A DNA stretch of 64,000 nt, from NCBI RefSeq assembly GCF_014947265.1, contig NZ_JADCNK010000002.1, positions 186,001 to 250,000 on the forward strand. The letters are read 5' to 3'. Below are positions 1-7,599 of the stretch, one piece after another. The notes under the pieces were generated by a model. The model searched no databases and was not told where the DNA came from. It saw only the letters and a list, made by a program, of their open reading frames with translations. Made by a program: the position numbers and the translations under genes. How positions within the stretch are numbered: the first letter of the stretch is position 1; the number at the start of each line of letters is the position of its first letter. The DNA comes from Pedobacter sp014947265 (GTDB lineage: Bacteria; Bacteroidota; Bacteroidia; Sphingobacteriales; Sphingobacteriaceae).

Positions 1-1
1 T

Positions 2-772
2 AAAAGTAGTGATTTTGTAACCCTGCACTATGATTTTACGGAAGGTAATGCCGTAATTATTCTAAACGAAGAGCTAAAATCAGTTGGTCGCTGGGCGTAT
101 AACGAGGCTTTTGTAGACAGTTGTATGGATGTCGATTATGAAATTAAAAAAGGCAGCAAAGTTTATAGCATCACCATTTTTATTTTAAAGGAAGAAATTA
201 AACGTCAGCTTTCATTTATTCCACAGTTCGACCAAATACTGGGTGCTTTATTTGATCCCGAGCAAAATACATTTATCCGCTTTAGTAGGGGAAGTAATCG
301 GTCCTGGTGGATTGCTGATGAATTACGCAAAGCCAATCAGCAGGATCCCCTGTATGAAACACTCCTTAAAGGCATTGTTTATTCCTTACTCAGTGAGTAT
401 ATGGATGGAATACTAACTCAGGAAATTTTGATTGAAAAGGTATCAAAAGAAGATCTGGTTGGAATTATCGAATCTCAGTCTTTTTTAATTGCAGCACTGA
501 GAAGACCATTTCCGGGAATAAAAGAATTATCCGCCCGTGCCTGTATGTCAGAAACAAAATATAAGACTTTATTCAAAAAAATCACGGGTAACACAGCGAA
601 TTCCTTTTTTTTAGAAAATAAATTATTTCATGCCCGTGAGATGCTCGAAACTGGTTTACACACCATAAGTGAGGTGGCCGATCATTTTAACTTTACTACA
701 GCTTCGCATTTTACGGATCAATTTAAAAGTTTGTATAATGTACCACCTAAAGATTACCTGAATCATTTTTAA
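2..772 (+). CDS. AraC-family transcriptional regulator, 5'-truncated by the window edge
   Basis: The reading frame is open from base 2 with no stop, so the true start lies to the left of the window; the first internal ATG is at 125. The last ~100 residues form an AraC-type DNA-binding domain with two helix-turn-helix units: 'IKELSARACMSETKYKTLFK' and, near the C-terminus, 'ISEVADHFNFTTASHFTDQF' followed by a 'PPKDYL' ending, typical of the family. The N-terminal part shows no recognisable effector domain. The stop is 3 bases before the start of a second regulator with the same architecture, so the two are likely tandem paralogues in one transcript. Ligand and targets are unknown. Confidence 0.85.
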   Translation, partial: KSSDFVTLHYDFTEGNAVIILNEELKSVGRWAYNEAFVDSCMDVDYEIKKGSKVYSITIFILKEEIKRQLSFIPQFDQILGALFDPEQNTFIRFSRGSNRSWWIADELRKANQQDPLYETLLKGIVYSLLSEYMDGILTQEILIEKVSKEDLVGIIESQSFLIAALRRPFPGIKELSARACMSETKYKTLFKKITGNTANSFFLENKLFHAREMLETGLHTISEVADHFNFTTASHFTDQFKSLYNVPPKDYLNHF

Positions 773-775
773 CCA

Positions 776-1738
776 ATGAAAGAGGGAACTTTACATATCA
801 AACACAGGTTTGAATTAACGGCTGAATGGCAGCAGGAAATCGTAGATGGCTTGGGGAATAAGTTAATCGACGATAAATACATGATTCATGATGGCCGTGC
901 AGCTACCGGCTTTTCTTTATTTTTAGCGGTAATGCCTGGCCTGTCTGTATTGCTGATGGATGTAGTTTATCATATTGATGTGGCCTTTACAAGGATGGCC
1001 AGTCGCGAACCTCTTTACCTGATGTATTTTGATTTGAATGAAGGATTTAGCACACGCATTGTAGAAGGTGATAGACAAAAAGTGCGCTACAGTTCAGATA
1101 TTGGTATGGGATTTATAGATTCTGATACACAAAGTACGCTAATCCCTTCGCCGGGGGAAAGGTATTACAGCCTTCGTATTTTTGCGAGTAAACAGCTCAT
1201 CAACTCCATTGTGGGCGAGGTTACACTCTTTTTTAATACCCATGTGGATAGTGCCAGCCGGTTAATTCTTAATGAGCTGAAAGACCGTCCTTTCAATACA
1301 CCTTCTTATGAATTGCTGTTAAAAGGCGTTGCACTCAGGGTATTGACCAATACGTTAAATAGGGTGAGGGAACTGGAAACTTCAGATCATAAAATGTCGA
1401 ATACCGATGTTAAAGGGGTTATGGAGACAGTAAAGTATTTAACTAGTGATTTGTTGATGGATTTTCCGGGTTTAGAAACTTTGGCTGAGATAGCGGGTAT
1501 GTCTATTTCCAAGTATAAAATTATTTTTTCCAAAATGATGAACAACAGTCCTCAAAGGTTTTTCACAAAAGAGAAACTATCACTGGCAAATAACTTGTTG
1601 CAAAAAGGCACTTTTGCTTCAATAAAAGATGTAGCTCTTGAACTTGGCTACGGCAAGCCTGGACATTTTGCTGCTGTTTACAAAAAAAACTTTGGATATC
1701 TTCCAAGCGATGTTTTTGTGAAAAAAGTAAGCGTTTAG
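776..1738 (+). CDS. AraC-family transcriptional regulator
   Basis: A 320-residue protein with an unassigned ~210-residue N-terminal domain and a C-terminal AraC DNA-binding domain. The first helix-turn-helix is around 'LAEIAGMSISKYKIIFSKMM' and the second around 'IKDVALELGYGKPGHFAAVY'. It starts 3 bases after the upstream regulator's stop and matches it in domain layout, including the 'DFPGLETLAEIAGMS' region against 'PFPGIKELSARACMS', so the pair probably arose by duplication. The N-terminal domain probably binds a small ligand or mediates dimerisation, but nothing in the sequence tells which. No likely target operon follows directly; a mobile-element gene comes next. Confidence 0.87.
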   Translation: MKEGTLHIKHRFELTAEWQQEIVDGLGNKLIDDKYMIHDGRAATGFSLFLAVMPGLSVLLMDVVYHIDVAFTRMASREPLYLMYFDLNEGFSTRIVEGDRQKVRYSSDIGMGFIDSDTQSTLIPSPGERYYSLRIFASKQLINSIVGEVTLFFNTHVDSASRLILNELKDRPFNTPSYELLLKGVALRVLTNTLNRVRELETSDHKMSNTDVKGVMETVKYLTSDLLMDFPGLETLAEIAGMSISKYKIIFSKMMNNSPQRFFTKEKLSLANNLLQKGTFASIKDVALELGYGKPGHFAAVYKKNFGYLPSDVFVKKVSV

Positions 1739-1843
1739 ATCATTCTAAATGTTTGGTGGTTAACCAAGCTGACCGATACTGAGGGATTAATTCAAACTTG
1801 AAATCCCCTGCCAGTCCGAGCGGATTGCAATTAGATAAAATCT

Positions 1844-1869
1844 GCTGGTGCGAGTTTTTAACTCGTATC
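1844..1869 (-). repeat. REP-like hairpin, inverted copy upstream of RAYT
   Basis: The hairpin CGAGTT-TTT-AACTCG (stem 1851-1856/1860-1865) is embedded in a conserved frame: its reverse complement begins GATACGAG and ends CTCGCACCAG, the same frame as the two downstream copies at 2543-2567 and 2616-2640. The inner stem bases differ from the downstream copies (GT versus CT next to the loop) but remain paired, that is, compensatory change. This is the expected partner sequence of a REP-associated tyrosine transposase. Confidence 0.75.
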
Positions 1870-1987
1870 GATATAGAAAAGCCATAGTTCTAAAATTTAG
1901 AAAGTCGCAATCTTAAACTTTCATAATTTTCGAAGCATAATAATCATAGATTATCTAAATTGCTGTAAATTAGATAAACAGAACAAA

Positions 1988-2533
1988 ATGAGCAGAAAAT
2001 ATAAGTTTTATAACAAAGAGGGGCTATATTTTGTCAGCTTTGCAACTGTGTATTGGATTGATGTTTTTGTTAGGTTACAATATTTTAACATTTTGATAGA
2101 GAGTTTAGATTATTGTAGAAAAAATAAAGGCATGGAAGTTTATTGCTGGTGCATAATGCCTAGTCATGTACATTTAATATTTAGAGCAAAAAATAATAAT
2201 CCAGGCGATGTACTACGCGACTTTAAAGTACATACATCCAAGAAACTTCAGAAGGAGATTAGTGAAAATATACAAGAAAGCAGAAAAGAGTGGCTGCTTT
2301 GGATGTTTAAACGAGCAGGAGACAAAACCAGTAATGTAACAAATGGCCAGTTTTGGCAACAGCATAACAAGCCTATTGAGCTGTGGTCAAATGAAGTAAT
2401 TGATCAAAAAGTCGATTATATTCACAACAATCCAGTTGAGGCAGGCTTTGTAACAGAAGATTACCATTGGAAGTATAGTAGTGCAATAGATTTTTCTGGA
2501 GAAAAGGGTTTGTTAGAAATTGATATGATTTAA
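1988..2533 (+). CDS. REP-associated tyrosine transposase (RAYT, IS200-like Y1 transposase)
   Basis: A 181-residue protein of the Y1/IS200-like superfamily. The HUH metal-binding motif is visible as 'MPSHVHLIF' (His60, His62), and the C-terminal helix 'VDYIHNNPVEAGFV' carries the candidate nucleophile Tyr144, a signature of the RAYT branch. These single-copy enzymes nick and join single-stranded DNA at REP hairpins rather than moving as ordinary insertion sequences. Here the gene is bracketed by one REP hairpin upstream in inverted orientation and two downstream, so gene and repeats form a REPtron-like unit. The last codons fall inside a 73-bp tandem duplication. The protein appears full length and intact. 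Confidence 0.9.
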   Translation: MSRKYKFYNKEGLYFVSFATVYWIDVFVRLQYFNILIESLDYCRKNKGMEVYCWCIMPSHVHLIFRAKNNNPGDVLRDFKVHTSKKLQKEISENIQESRKEWLLWMFKRAGDKTSNVTNGQFWQQHNKPIELWSNEVIDQKVDYIHNNPVEAGFVTEDYHWKYSSAIDFSGEKGLLEIDMI

Positions 2534-2646
2534 GTTAATTTGGATACGAGCTACAAGCTCGCACCAGCTCGGGGAAAAGGGTTTGTTAGAAATTGATATG
2601 GTTTAAGTTAATTTGGATACGAGCTACAAGCTCGCACTAGCTCGGG
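2501..2646 (+). repeat. 73-bp tandem duplication containing the RAYT 3' end and two REP hairpins
   Basis: Positions 2501-2573 and 2574-2646 are the same sequence apart from about two substitutions. Each unit holds the last ~10 codons of the transposase gene and a REP hairpin CGAGCT-ACA-AGCTCG (stems 2547-2552/2556-2561 and again 73 bases later), with the flanks GATA and CACCAG or CACTAG. The second unit is therefore a non-coding copy of the gene's end. Confidence 0.85.
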
Positions 2647-2702
2647 AATCACTCACCAGAACTATGTAAATTCATGCATGTCTTGGGTATGCCGGAAACG
2701 AA

Positions 2703-2734
2703 AAAAGCCCGAAATATCTCTATTTCAGGCTTTT
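2703..2734. terminator. Bidirectional intrinsic terminator-like hairpin
   Basis: AAAAGCCCGAAATA (2703-2716), a TCTC loop and TATTTCAGGCTTTT (2721-2734) form a 14-bp stem with one mismatch. A-rich on one side and T-rich on the other, it could end transcription from either strand: the transposase gene from the left or the zinc-ribbon gene at 2931 from the right. I see no gene in the ~200 bases from here to 2930. Confidence 0.6.
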
Positions 2735-2930
2735 GTTTCTTCAGCGGGGATGAGGGGATGCCTCTGCAACATCTGGAAGGAATTTTGGCCATTATTAAGG
2801 AAATTTACAAGAATAATTTGTCTTGTAATTTAAGCCTTAAAACCGCTTAAAATAAGTTGCTTGATCAATTTACGTAGAAAAATTGGACACTTTGCTGAAA
2901 AACAAATGGCAATTTTTGATATATCCAAGC

Positions 2931-3347
2931 TTAAATTTCGTTATATTTCCATACGCCGGAAATGGTAAGCAAAGTTAGTCCAGGTTGTTTTTCACCATAG
3001 CTAAAAACACAAATATATTTTGAATGACAAGACGGACAATCTGTTCCAAAGTACAATGTTGGTAAATCATTCACTGTCAATTCTCCAAAGTGAAGTAAAT
3101 TTATGGAGGTTTCGGAGACAATTTTATTTTTTAATAATTCATTTTTAGCTAAAACCTTTTCGTTATTGTACAATTGAAAAATCGGAAAGCCTGATTCATA
3201 AGGTGTTATTTTAACGGTATTTTCATGGCCACAGGTACAACATTTGAATTTTACTGCTGCTGAGTTACCGATCTCTGCATTACTGAACATGCTTTTGGCA
3301 ACAGAAACCTGTTTTTCAATGAATATTTTTTTTGAAATGGAATACAT
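2931..3347 (-). CDS. Zinc-ribbon-like small protein, candidate partner or immunity protein of the TNT-like gene
   Basis: A 138-residue protein of no family I recognise. It has two CxxC knuckles, 'CCTCGHE' (about residues 36-42) and 'CPSCHS' (about 104-109), spaced as in a zinc ribbon with a long insert. It lacks a signal peptide and membrane segments, so it is likely cytoplasmic. It starts 10 bases after the stop of the TNT-like lipoprotein gene on the same strand and is almost certainly co-transcribed with it. A small gene placed directly after a toxin-domain gene is the usual arrangement for an immunity protein; that role is inference only. It has no resemblance I can see to the known TNT immunity factor. 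Confidence 0.6.
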   Translation of the reverse strand: MYSISKKIFIEKQVSVAKSMFSNAEIGNSAAVKFKCCTCGHENTVKITPYESGFPIFQLYNNEKVLAKNELLKNKIVSETSINLLHFGELTVNDLPTLYFGTDCPSCHSKYICVFSYGEKQPGLTLLTISGVWKYNEI

Positions 3348-3357
3348 CTAAATGATT

Positions 3358-4074
3358 TTATTGTGCAATAACTACGCCCACAGCTCCCGGGTATTTTCCA
3401 CTCGGGTTTTTCTTAATTGTTACTTTAATATACCCTTCCTGGGCCAATTTATTCCAGGTTTTTTGGTAGCCAGTAGCTGGATCGATCGGGATTTTCCACA
3501 TGGTCTGCTTACCATTGCCCACCTGATTAAACCAGGGAATAATATCTGCTGTTTGGCCTTTGAAATTTAATGAATTATTTAAAACTTCGATTTCATAATA
3601 AAAATCATAAGTATTTTCTGGTTGATTCAAGGCTCTTTGCCCAAAGGTATACACATATCCATTGATGATTGGACTTGTAAAACTTCCTCCCAAGGTCGGA
3701 GCTCCTGTTCCGCTGTAGGTTCCAATCGCACCACTGTATCTATCGTATTTTTGTCCCATCGTGATTGGTGTATCATCTAATGTATTGTAACCTCCGTTTG
3801 CAGGTGGCCATTTTCCGTTTAAGTTGTTGTTTATAAATAGCGTTTCCAGTTCGCCCCACTTTTGTTTCTTGTATAAATCGTAAATCTGATCCCTCATCGT
3901 CTGGCTTACAGTGTTTGAAGGATCATAGGTCGCAGCCAGTTGGTTTGCGTTTTTGTAAAATTCAGTGGGTGCCGTAATTGGTGGTTCATCTAGAAGACCA
4001 TCCTTATCTGAGCGGCAAGCCACAGAGAACAATGCAATGTTTAAAAGTAGTAGGTACTTTAATAAATTTTTCAT
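3358..4074 (-). CDS. Lipoprotein with a TNT-like (NAD+ glycohydrolase toxin type) domain
   Basis: A 238-residue protein. The N-terminus is a lipoprotein signal ending 'LFSVAC' (Cys20), followed by an acidic stretch that may favour surface export. Residues ~85-225 match the pattern of the TNT domain (tuberculosis necrotizing toxin, formerly DUF4237): 'WPPANGGY' (89-96), 'KYDRYSG' (109-115), 'QRALN' (146-150), a 'YDFYYEIEVL' strand, 'WFNQVGNGKQ' (181-190) and a closing 'LAQEGYI'. In characterised TNT proteins the Arg of the R-x-L segment and the Gln after the glycine-rich turn serve NAD+ cleavage; Arg147 and Gln190 stand in those places here. Enzymatic activity is inferred. Being a lipoprotein, it may act outside the cell or be delivered by contact. 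A zinc-ribbon gene follows 10 bases downstream. Confidence 0.7.
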   Translation of the reverse strand: MKNLLKYLLLLNIALFSVACRSDKDGLLDEPPITAPTEFYKNANQLAATYDPSNTVSQTMRDQIYDLYKKQKWGELETLFINNNLNGKWPPANGGYNTLDDTPITMGQKYDRYSGAIGTYSGTGAPTLGGSFTSPIINGYVYTFGQRALNQPENTYDFYYEIEVLNNSLNFKGQTADIIPWFNQVGNGKQTMWKIPIDPATGYQKTWNKLAQEGYIKVTIKKNPSGKYPGAVGVVIAQ

Positions 4075-4286
4075 AGCTGTTAATTTAGTTTAGTAAAATG
4101 ATGATTTGGAAATAGATCGGTAATGAGAGTAAAATAAGACATTAAACCGCATGACGAATCTAATATTTTTTAATGATAAAAAATACAATTGAATAAGAAT
4201 ATTCGCTACATATTGCCCTCGCTGGCGCATGTGTGTCGCGTGTGAAAAATATGCAGAAGGCATGTTTACACCAAAGCGCCATTCAT

Positions 4287-4325
4287 AAAAAAAAACCTTC
4301 AGGGTTTAAGCCTTCAGGGTTTTAT
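4287..4325 (-). terminator. Intrinsic terminator after the 4345-4722 gene
   Basis: Read on the minus strand, an imperfect hairpin made from AAAACCCTGAAGG and its neighbour is followed by a run of nine Ts. It lies 20-60 bases past the stop of the lipoprotein gene at 4345. Confidence 0.6.
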
Positions 4326-4344
4326 TTTAGAGATTATTAGTGAT

Positions 4345-4722
4345 TTAGTTTATCGTTCTCTCATTAGATTCTTTCAATACGAAATCAATAACTAAAGAAT
4401 CACCCTTTACTAGATTAAGTGGCATAGTAGAAGAAAGTAAATATCCGATGTAGGAAGCGCGTAAAATAGTTTTTCCTGGCTTAACTTCAAGCTTGTATTG
4501 ACCATTCCTATCAGTACTTGTCAGGAATGTTGTATCAGTAGATTTAATGGCAACACCTGGTAATACTCGGTTGGTCTTTTCCGTATCATACACAATTCCA
4601 GTAATAACTACTTTATCACCTTTAGTTTTAAATAAAGAATGAGTATATGTGCCTTGACGGTTTATCGAGCAGCTAGCTAAACCAATGTATATTAGCGATA
4701 GAAGCAAAATTCCTTTTTTCAT
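4345..4722 (-). CDS. Small lipoprotein with a carboxypeptidase-regulatory-like domain
   Basis: A 125-residue protein beginning with a lipoprotein signal 'MKKGILLLSLIYIGLASC' (Cys18). Residues ~38-118 form a beta-sandwich of the carboxypeptidase D regulatory/CnaB-like type: 'ITGIVYD', 'LPGVAIKSTD', 'TSTDRNGQYKLEV', 'LRASYIGYL'. The same fold is the N-terminal extension of SusC-type receptors, but here it stands alone, which suggests a small envelope lipoprotein of unknown role. It ends at a strong terminator. Upstream lies the remnant at 4742-5244; whether they shared a transcript is unclear. Confidence 0.75.
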   Translation of the reverse strand: MKKGILLLSLIYIGLASCSINRQGTYTHSLFKTKGDKVVITGIVYDTEKTNRVLPGVAIKSTDTTFLTSTDRNGQYKLEVKPGKTILRASYIGYLLSSTMPLNLVKGDSLVIDFVLKESNERTIN

Positions 4723-4741
4723 AGTTATAGTATTTAAATAT

Positions 4742-5244
4742 TTAACATCCCGATATTGTGCCTTTGCCTACCTTAGGCGTTCCGTTTCTATCTGTACCGT
4801 ATTGCTCAGCAACTATAGTATCCTGAATTCTATTTTATCAGCAGTTGAAAGTGCTTTGTATGCAGGGGTAGCCTCTAATCCTCCCCATGCCATGTCGCTG
4901 TAAAATTGTGTTTTTTCTGCAGGTGTTGAAAATGTGATATTATGAAGATCTCCATACTCCATTAATCCGGCGGCAATATCATCCTTAAATTCAATTGTCA
5001 TTTCAATATGCTGCACATCGTTTAGGTTCGGTCGCTTTTGTTTTTGCCATTCCACTAACATATCTGGATAACTATATTCCATTCATCTAAACCAATCAGC
5101 AGATCTTTGAAAGTATCAAGTACGTATAGGTTATCTAAAGTGTTTTCTGCATTACGGTATAAGTCTTTCTTCATGTAATGCTCAATGCGATGCTGTGTTA
5201 TTTTTGATAAATCAAATACGAAACTGTAAAAACTAATCAGTTAT
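4742..5244 (-). pseudogene. Frameshifted remnant of an unidentified Bacteroidota gene
   Basis: Three pieces in different frames read as one protein. First, an open stretch from ~5244 holds 'RIEHYMKKDLYRNAENTL' and ends near 'LLIGLDE'. A frame change near 5090 leads into the piece 5082-4813 ('YSYPDMLVEWQKQKRP', 'FYSDMAWGGLEATPAY'). A second change near 4820 gives 'DTIVAEQYGTDRNGTPKVG' and a stop at 4742. Each junction needs one base gained or lost, so the gene is either decayed or affected by sequence errors. I do not recognise the family. It may be the lost neighbour of the toxin-like genes downstream. Confidence 0.6.
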
Positions 5245-5356
5245 ATGCTTTTTAATAACCGAACTCAGGTTATAAGGATAGGGTGCCCCAGTGGTGCGAG
5301 TTTAAAAGGGCACCTTAAACTGCGAAAAATTGTGTGATTTTGCTATGGTCTATAAA

Positions 5357-5386
5357 CAAAAAAAGCCTTAAACATAAGTTTAAAGC
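5357..5386 (-). terminator. Intrinsic terminator of tRNA-Ser
   Basis: On the minus strand, GCTTTAAAC (5386-5378), the loop TTAT and GTTTAAGGC (5373-5365) form a 9-bp stem with one G-U pair, followed by seven Ts. It sits ~30 bases past the tRNA 3' end. Confidence 0.75.
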
Positions 5387-5414
5387 GTTTTTGTGTATTT
5401 TGATTATACATTTG

Positions 5415-5501
5415 CGGAGAGTGGGGGATTCGAACCCGCGGACCCTTTAACAAGTCAACAGTTTTCAAGACTGCCGCAATCGACCACTCTGCCAACTCTC
5501 C
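5415..5501 (-). tRNA. tRNA-Ser (anticodon UGA)
   Basis: An 87-base minus-strand cloverleaf. The acceptor stem GGAGAGT (5501-5495) pairs with ACTCTCC (5422-5416), with G as discriminator base. The anticodon stem GCAGT...ACTGT holds the loop CTTGAAA, giving anticodon TGA (serine, UCA codons). The T arm contains GGTTCGAATCC. A long variable arm, as expected of a class II tRNA, is present. CCA is not encoded. Confidence 0.95.
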
Positions 5502-5673
5502 GCCGCAAAAGTACAAACTTGAAGCAAATCTGCAAATAATTTCTACTTAAATAATTTAATTAATATTTTAAGCCTTGCTAATCATTTAGTTAGTGGGTAT
5601 AAAAAAAGCAAAAAGCATCAATATACAGCTTTTTTAAGCCGTTTATGTTGGGGTTTTGTGTTTGTATTTTGAA

Positions 5674-6120
5674 TTATGCTGTCTGTTTTGGCAAGATTTT
5701 CTCGTGTTCGACCGATAAAATTCCATTTCCTTCGATGGCAAAACAGATTAATCCAACCAGTACTGAAACCGAAAACCAAAATTCTGAGTAGGGTTTAAAA
5801 ATGCCTCCCGAAATATTGATAAAGAATACGGCCCCGATTAGTATAGGTAAATTAATGAGGCAAAATGTACGCGTATAGGTACCCAGGGTAATGGCTAAAC
5901 CACCAATTAGGTGTAATACGATAATGAAATGTGCCAGTAAGCTGATGCTGATGGCGGTGCCTAAAAATGCACCCCGCATGAGGTTGCTAAATGCCGGCAT
6001 ATTGATGTAAAAATCAATGCCCTTCCAGATTAAAATAAGGCCTAATAAGATTCTAAAATAATCTAACCATTTTGGGTGGTGATGATCGCCCCAGTTCTCG
6101 ATTTTCTTAAGCATTTTCAT
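5674..6120 (-). CDS. DoxX-family membrane protein
   Basis: A 148-residue protein with four hydrophobic segments (about residues 20-38, 55-80, 83-105 and 112-130). The pattern 'RILLGLILIWKGIDFY' near the N-terminus and 'LIGGLAITLGTYTR' in the middle is characteristic of DoxX/DoxD-like inner-membrane proteins. The biochemical role of the family in Bacteroidota is not settled; some members are linked to redox or quinone metabolism. It stands alone, without an operon partner on its strand. Confidence 0.8.
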   Translation of the reverse strand: MKMLKKIENWGDHHHPKWLDYFRILLGLILIWKGIDFYINMPAFSNLMRGAFLGTAISISLLAHFIIVLHLIGGLAITLGTYTRTFCLINLPILIGAVFFINISGGIFKPYSEFWFSVSVLVGLICFAIEGNGILSVEHEKILPKQTA

Positions 6121-6179
6121 AACTTATATATTTTGGTTAATACAATTTACGCATAATAAAAGATAATAACAATGGCTGG

Positions 6180-6770
6180 TTAAATGTTTGATTTTGAGAT
6201 GGAAAATGGAAGGAATTGAGGTGTGAGAAGGTGACGAGAATAATAATGAAAGTTCGTCATCCGATAGCTAGCTATAGGATCCCGCGAAGGCCTATCGTGT
6301 GGACACATCTTTTTTAAGAATGGTTTGGGCATCATACTAGCTGACTTTAATAAACCACAGTCTTTACCGAAGGACGCCGTCAATCCCAGGTGGCGGGAGA
6401 ATCAAAAAACAGGTGCACAATGACCCAAATAGCATTGCCAAGCCTGAAACGCAGTGGTTTTGTGTTCATTAGCAATGAATTCAAAATTTAATATAAATTG
6501 AACACAAAACGAAGTGCCACTGTTTTTTGATGTGCGTGGGCGGTGAGAAGCCACATTGCTGGATTGGCAAAGCGCTTTGGGTACTTTGGCGCTCCAAAGT
6601 ACCATGCCCCGCGGCATGGAGCGGTATAAGAATATTATAATTAGTGCCTCCACACGATACGAACTTTTTGGGGAGAGATCTGTATGTATAGATTTCTCGG
6701 CTACGTTGCACTCCGCTCGAAATGACGATTTATCTATGTTTACACACGCATCAATACTTGGTAATCCTTT
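6180..6770. other. Intergenic region with structured repeats, no gene
   Basis: No convincing gene here: overlapping short ORFs occur on both strands without coding-like composition. Visible structure: a 12-bp inverted repeat GTTTTGTGTTCA (6457-6468)/TGAACACAAAAC (6499-6510), and two overlapping hairpins, GGTACTTTGG-CGCT-CCAAAGTACC (6580-6603) and CCATGCC-CCGC-GGCATGG (6602-6619). A stretch near 6700 (CACTCCGCTCGAAATGAC) is a common intergenic repeat type in this group. Confidence 0.6.
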
Positions 6771-6774
6771 AAAA

Positions 6775-7599
6775 TTACCCTTTTTTCTTTCCTGCAACAC
6801 TGCTGTTCAAATAATCAGTAGGCGACATTCCAAACTGTTTTGCAAAATTCCGTCCGAAATGCGATTGCGAGCTATACCCCACCATTTCTGAAATTTCGTA
6901 AATTTTCAGTAGCCCTTCATTTAAAAGTTCAGCAGCTTTTTTTAACCTCGCTAAATTAATCAGTTCATTCGGACTCAGGTTAGAAATAGATTTGATTTTC
7001 CGGTATAAGGTTGGCCTGCTCATATTCATCTTTTCCGCCAGGTGTTCTACATCCAGATCCTGATCGCTGATGTTTTTGTTAATGGTATCCTGTAATTTTT
7101 CCAAAAACAACTCATCTGCCTTAGAATGGGCAATGCTTTTCAGGTGGAGCAGGGGAGAATTGGAGAAATATTCTTTGATCTTATTTCTGTTTTTAAGCAG
7201 ACTGGAAATCTGCACCTGTAAAAACTCGGGCGAAAAGGGCTTTTCTACATAGGCGTCGGCGCCAAGCTCTAAACCTTCAATTTTAGATTGTAATGAATTT
7301 TTTGCGGTAAGCAAGATAACGGGAATATGGCTAAACTCCATAGTCGATTTCACTTTTGCACAAAACTCAAAACCATCCATTTCGGGCATCATTACATCAC
7401 TAATAATGAGCTGAACAATTTCACGCTGCAATATTGCCAGGGCTTCTATGCCGTTTCTGGCTTGTAAAACATGGTATTTTTCATCCAGGTCATCCGAAAT
7501 AAAATCAAGGATATCCTCATTATCATCGACCAATAATACCACGTTTTTCTCAATTTCCTGTTGATCTTTCATCGTGAGCGTACCTACAATTTCTTCCAT
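6775..7599 (-). CDS. Response regulator/AraC half of a split hybrid two-component system
   Basis: A 274-residue protein: receiver domain (about residues 18-135) with acidic pocket 'VDDNED' (Asp25/26) and phosphorylation site Asp68 in 'IISDVMMPEMDGF', the conserved Lys in 'VEKPFSPE', then an AraC-type DNA-binding domain (about 165-268). This is exactly the C-terminal third of a hybrid two-component system (HTCS) regulator. The sensor kinase half is the ORF directly upstream, overlapping by 16 bases in another frame. The ATG at 7599 could be a genuine restart or the product of a single-base change in a once-fused gene; the in-frame stop just upstream excludes a longer start. It probably activates the neighbouring susC operon after phosphorylation. 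Confidence 0.88.
   Translation of the reverse strand: MEEIVGTLTMKDQQEIEKNVVLLVDDNEDILDFISDDLDEKYHVLQARNGIEALAILQREIVQLIISDVMMPEMDGFEFCAKVKSTMEFSHIPVILLTAKNSLQSKIEGLELGADAYVEKPFSPEFLQVQISSLLKNRNKIKEYFSNSPLLHLKSIAHSKADELFLEKLQDTINKNISDQDLDVEHLAEKMNMSRPTLYRKIKSISNLSPNELINLARLKKAAELLNEGLLKIYEISEMVGYSSQSHFGRNFAKQFGMSPTDYLNSSVAGKKKG

Noticed and set aside
2861..2892. Operator-like word GTAGAAAAATTGGACAC upstream-like of no gene
   Set aside because: It resembles the PUL motif but the half-site lacks one base, the possible partner TTGATC is 22 rather than 21 bases away, and no PUL gene follows on the plus strand.
6402..6891. Overlapping ORFs on both strands (up to 132 codons)
   Set aside because: They run through hairpins and repeat words, partly antisense to the response regulator, and show no family features.
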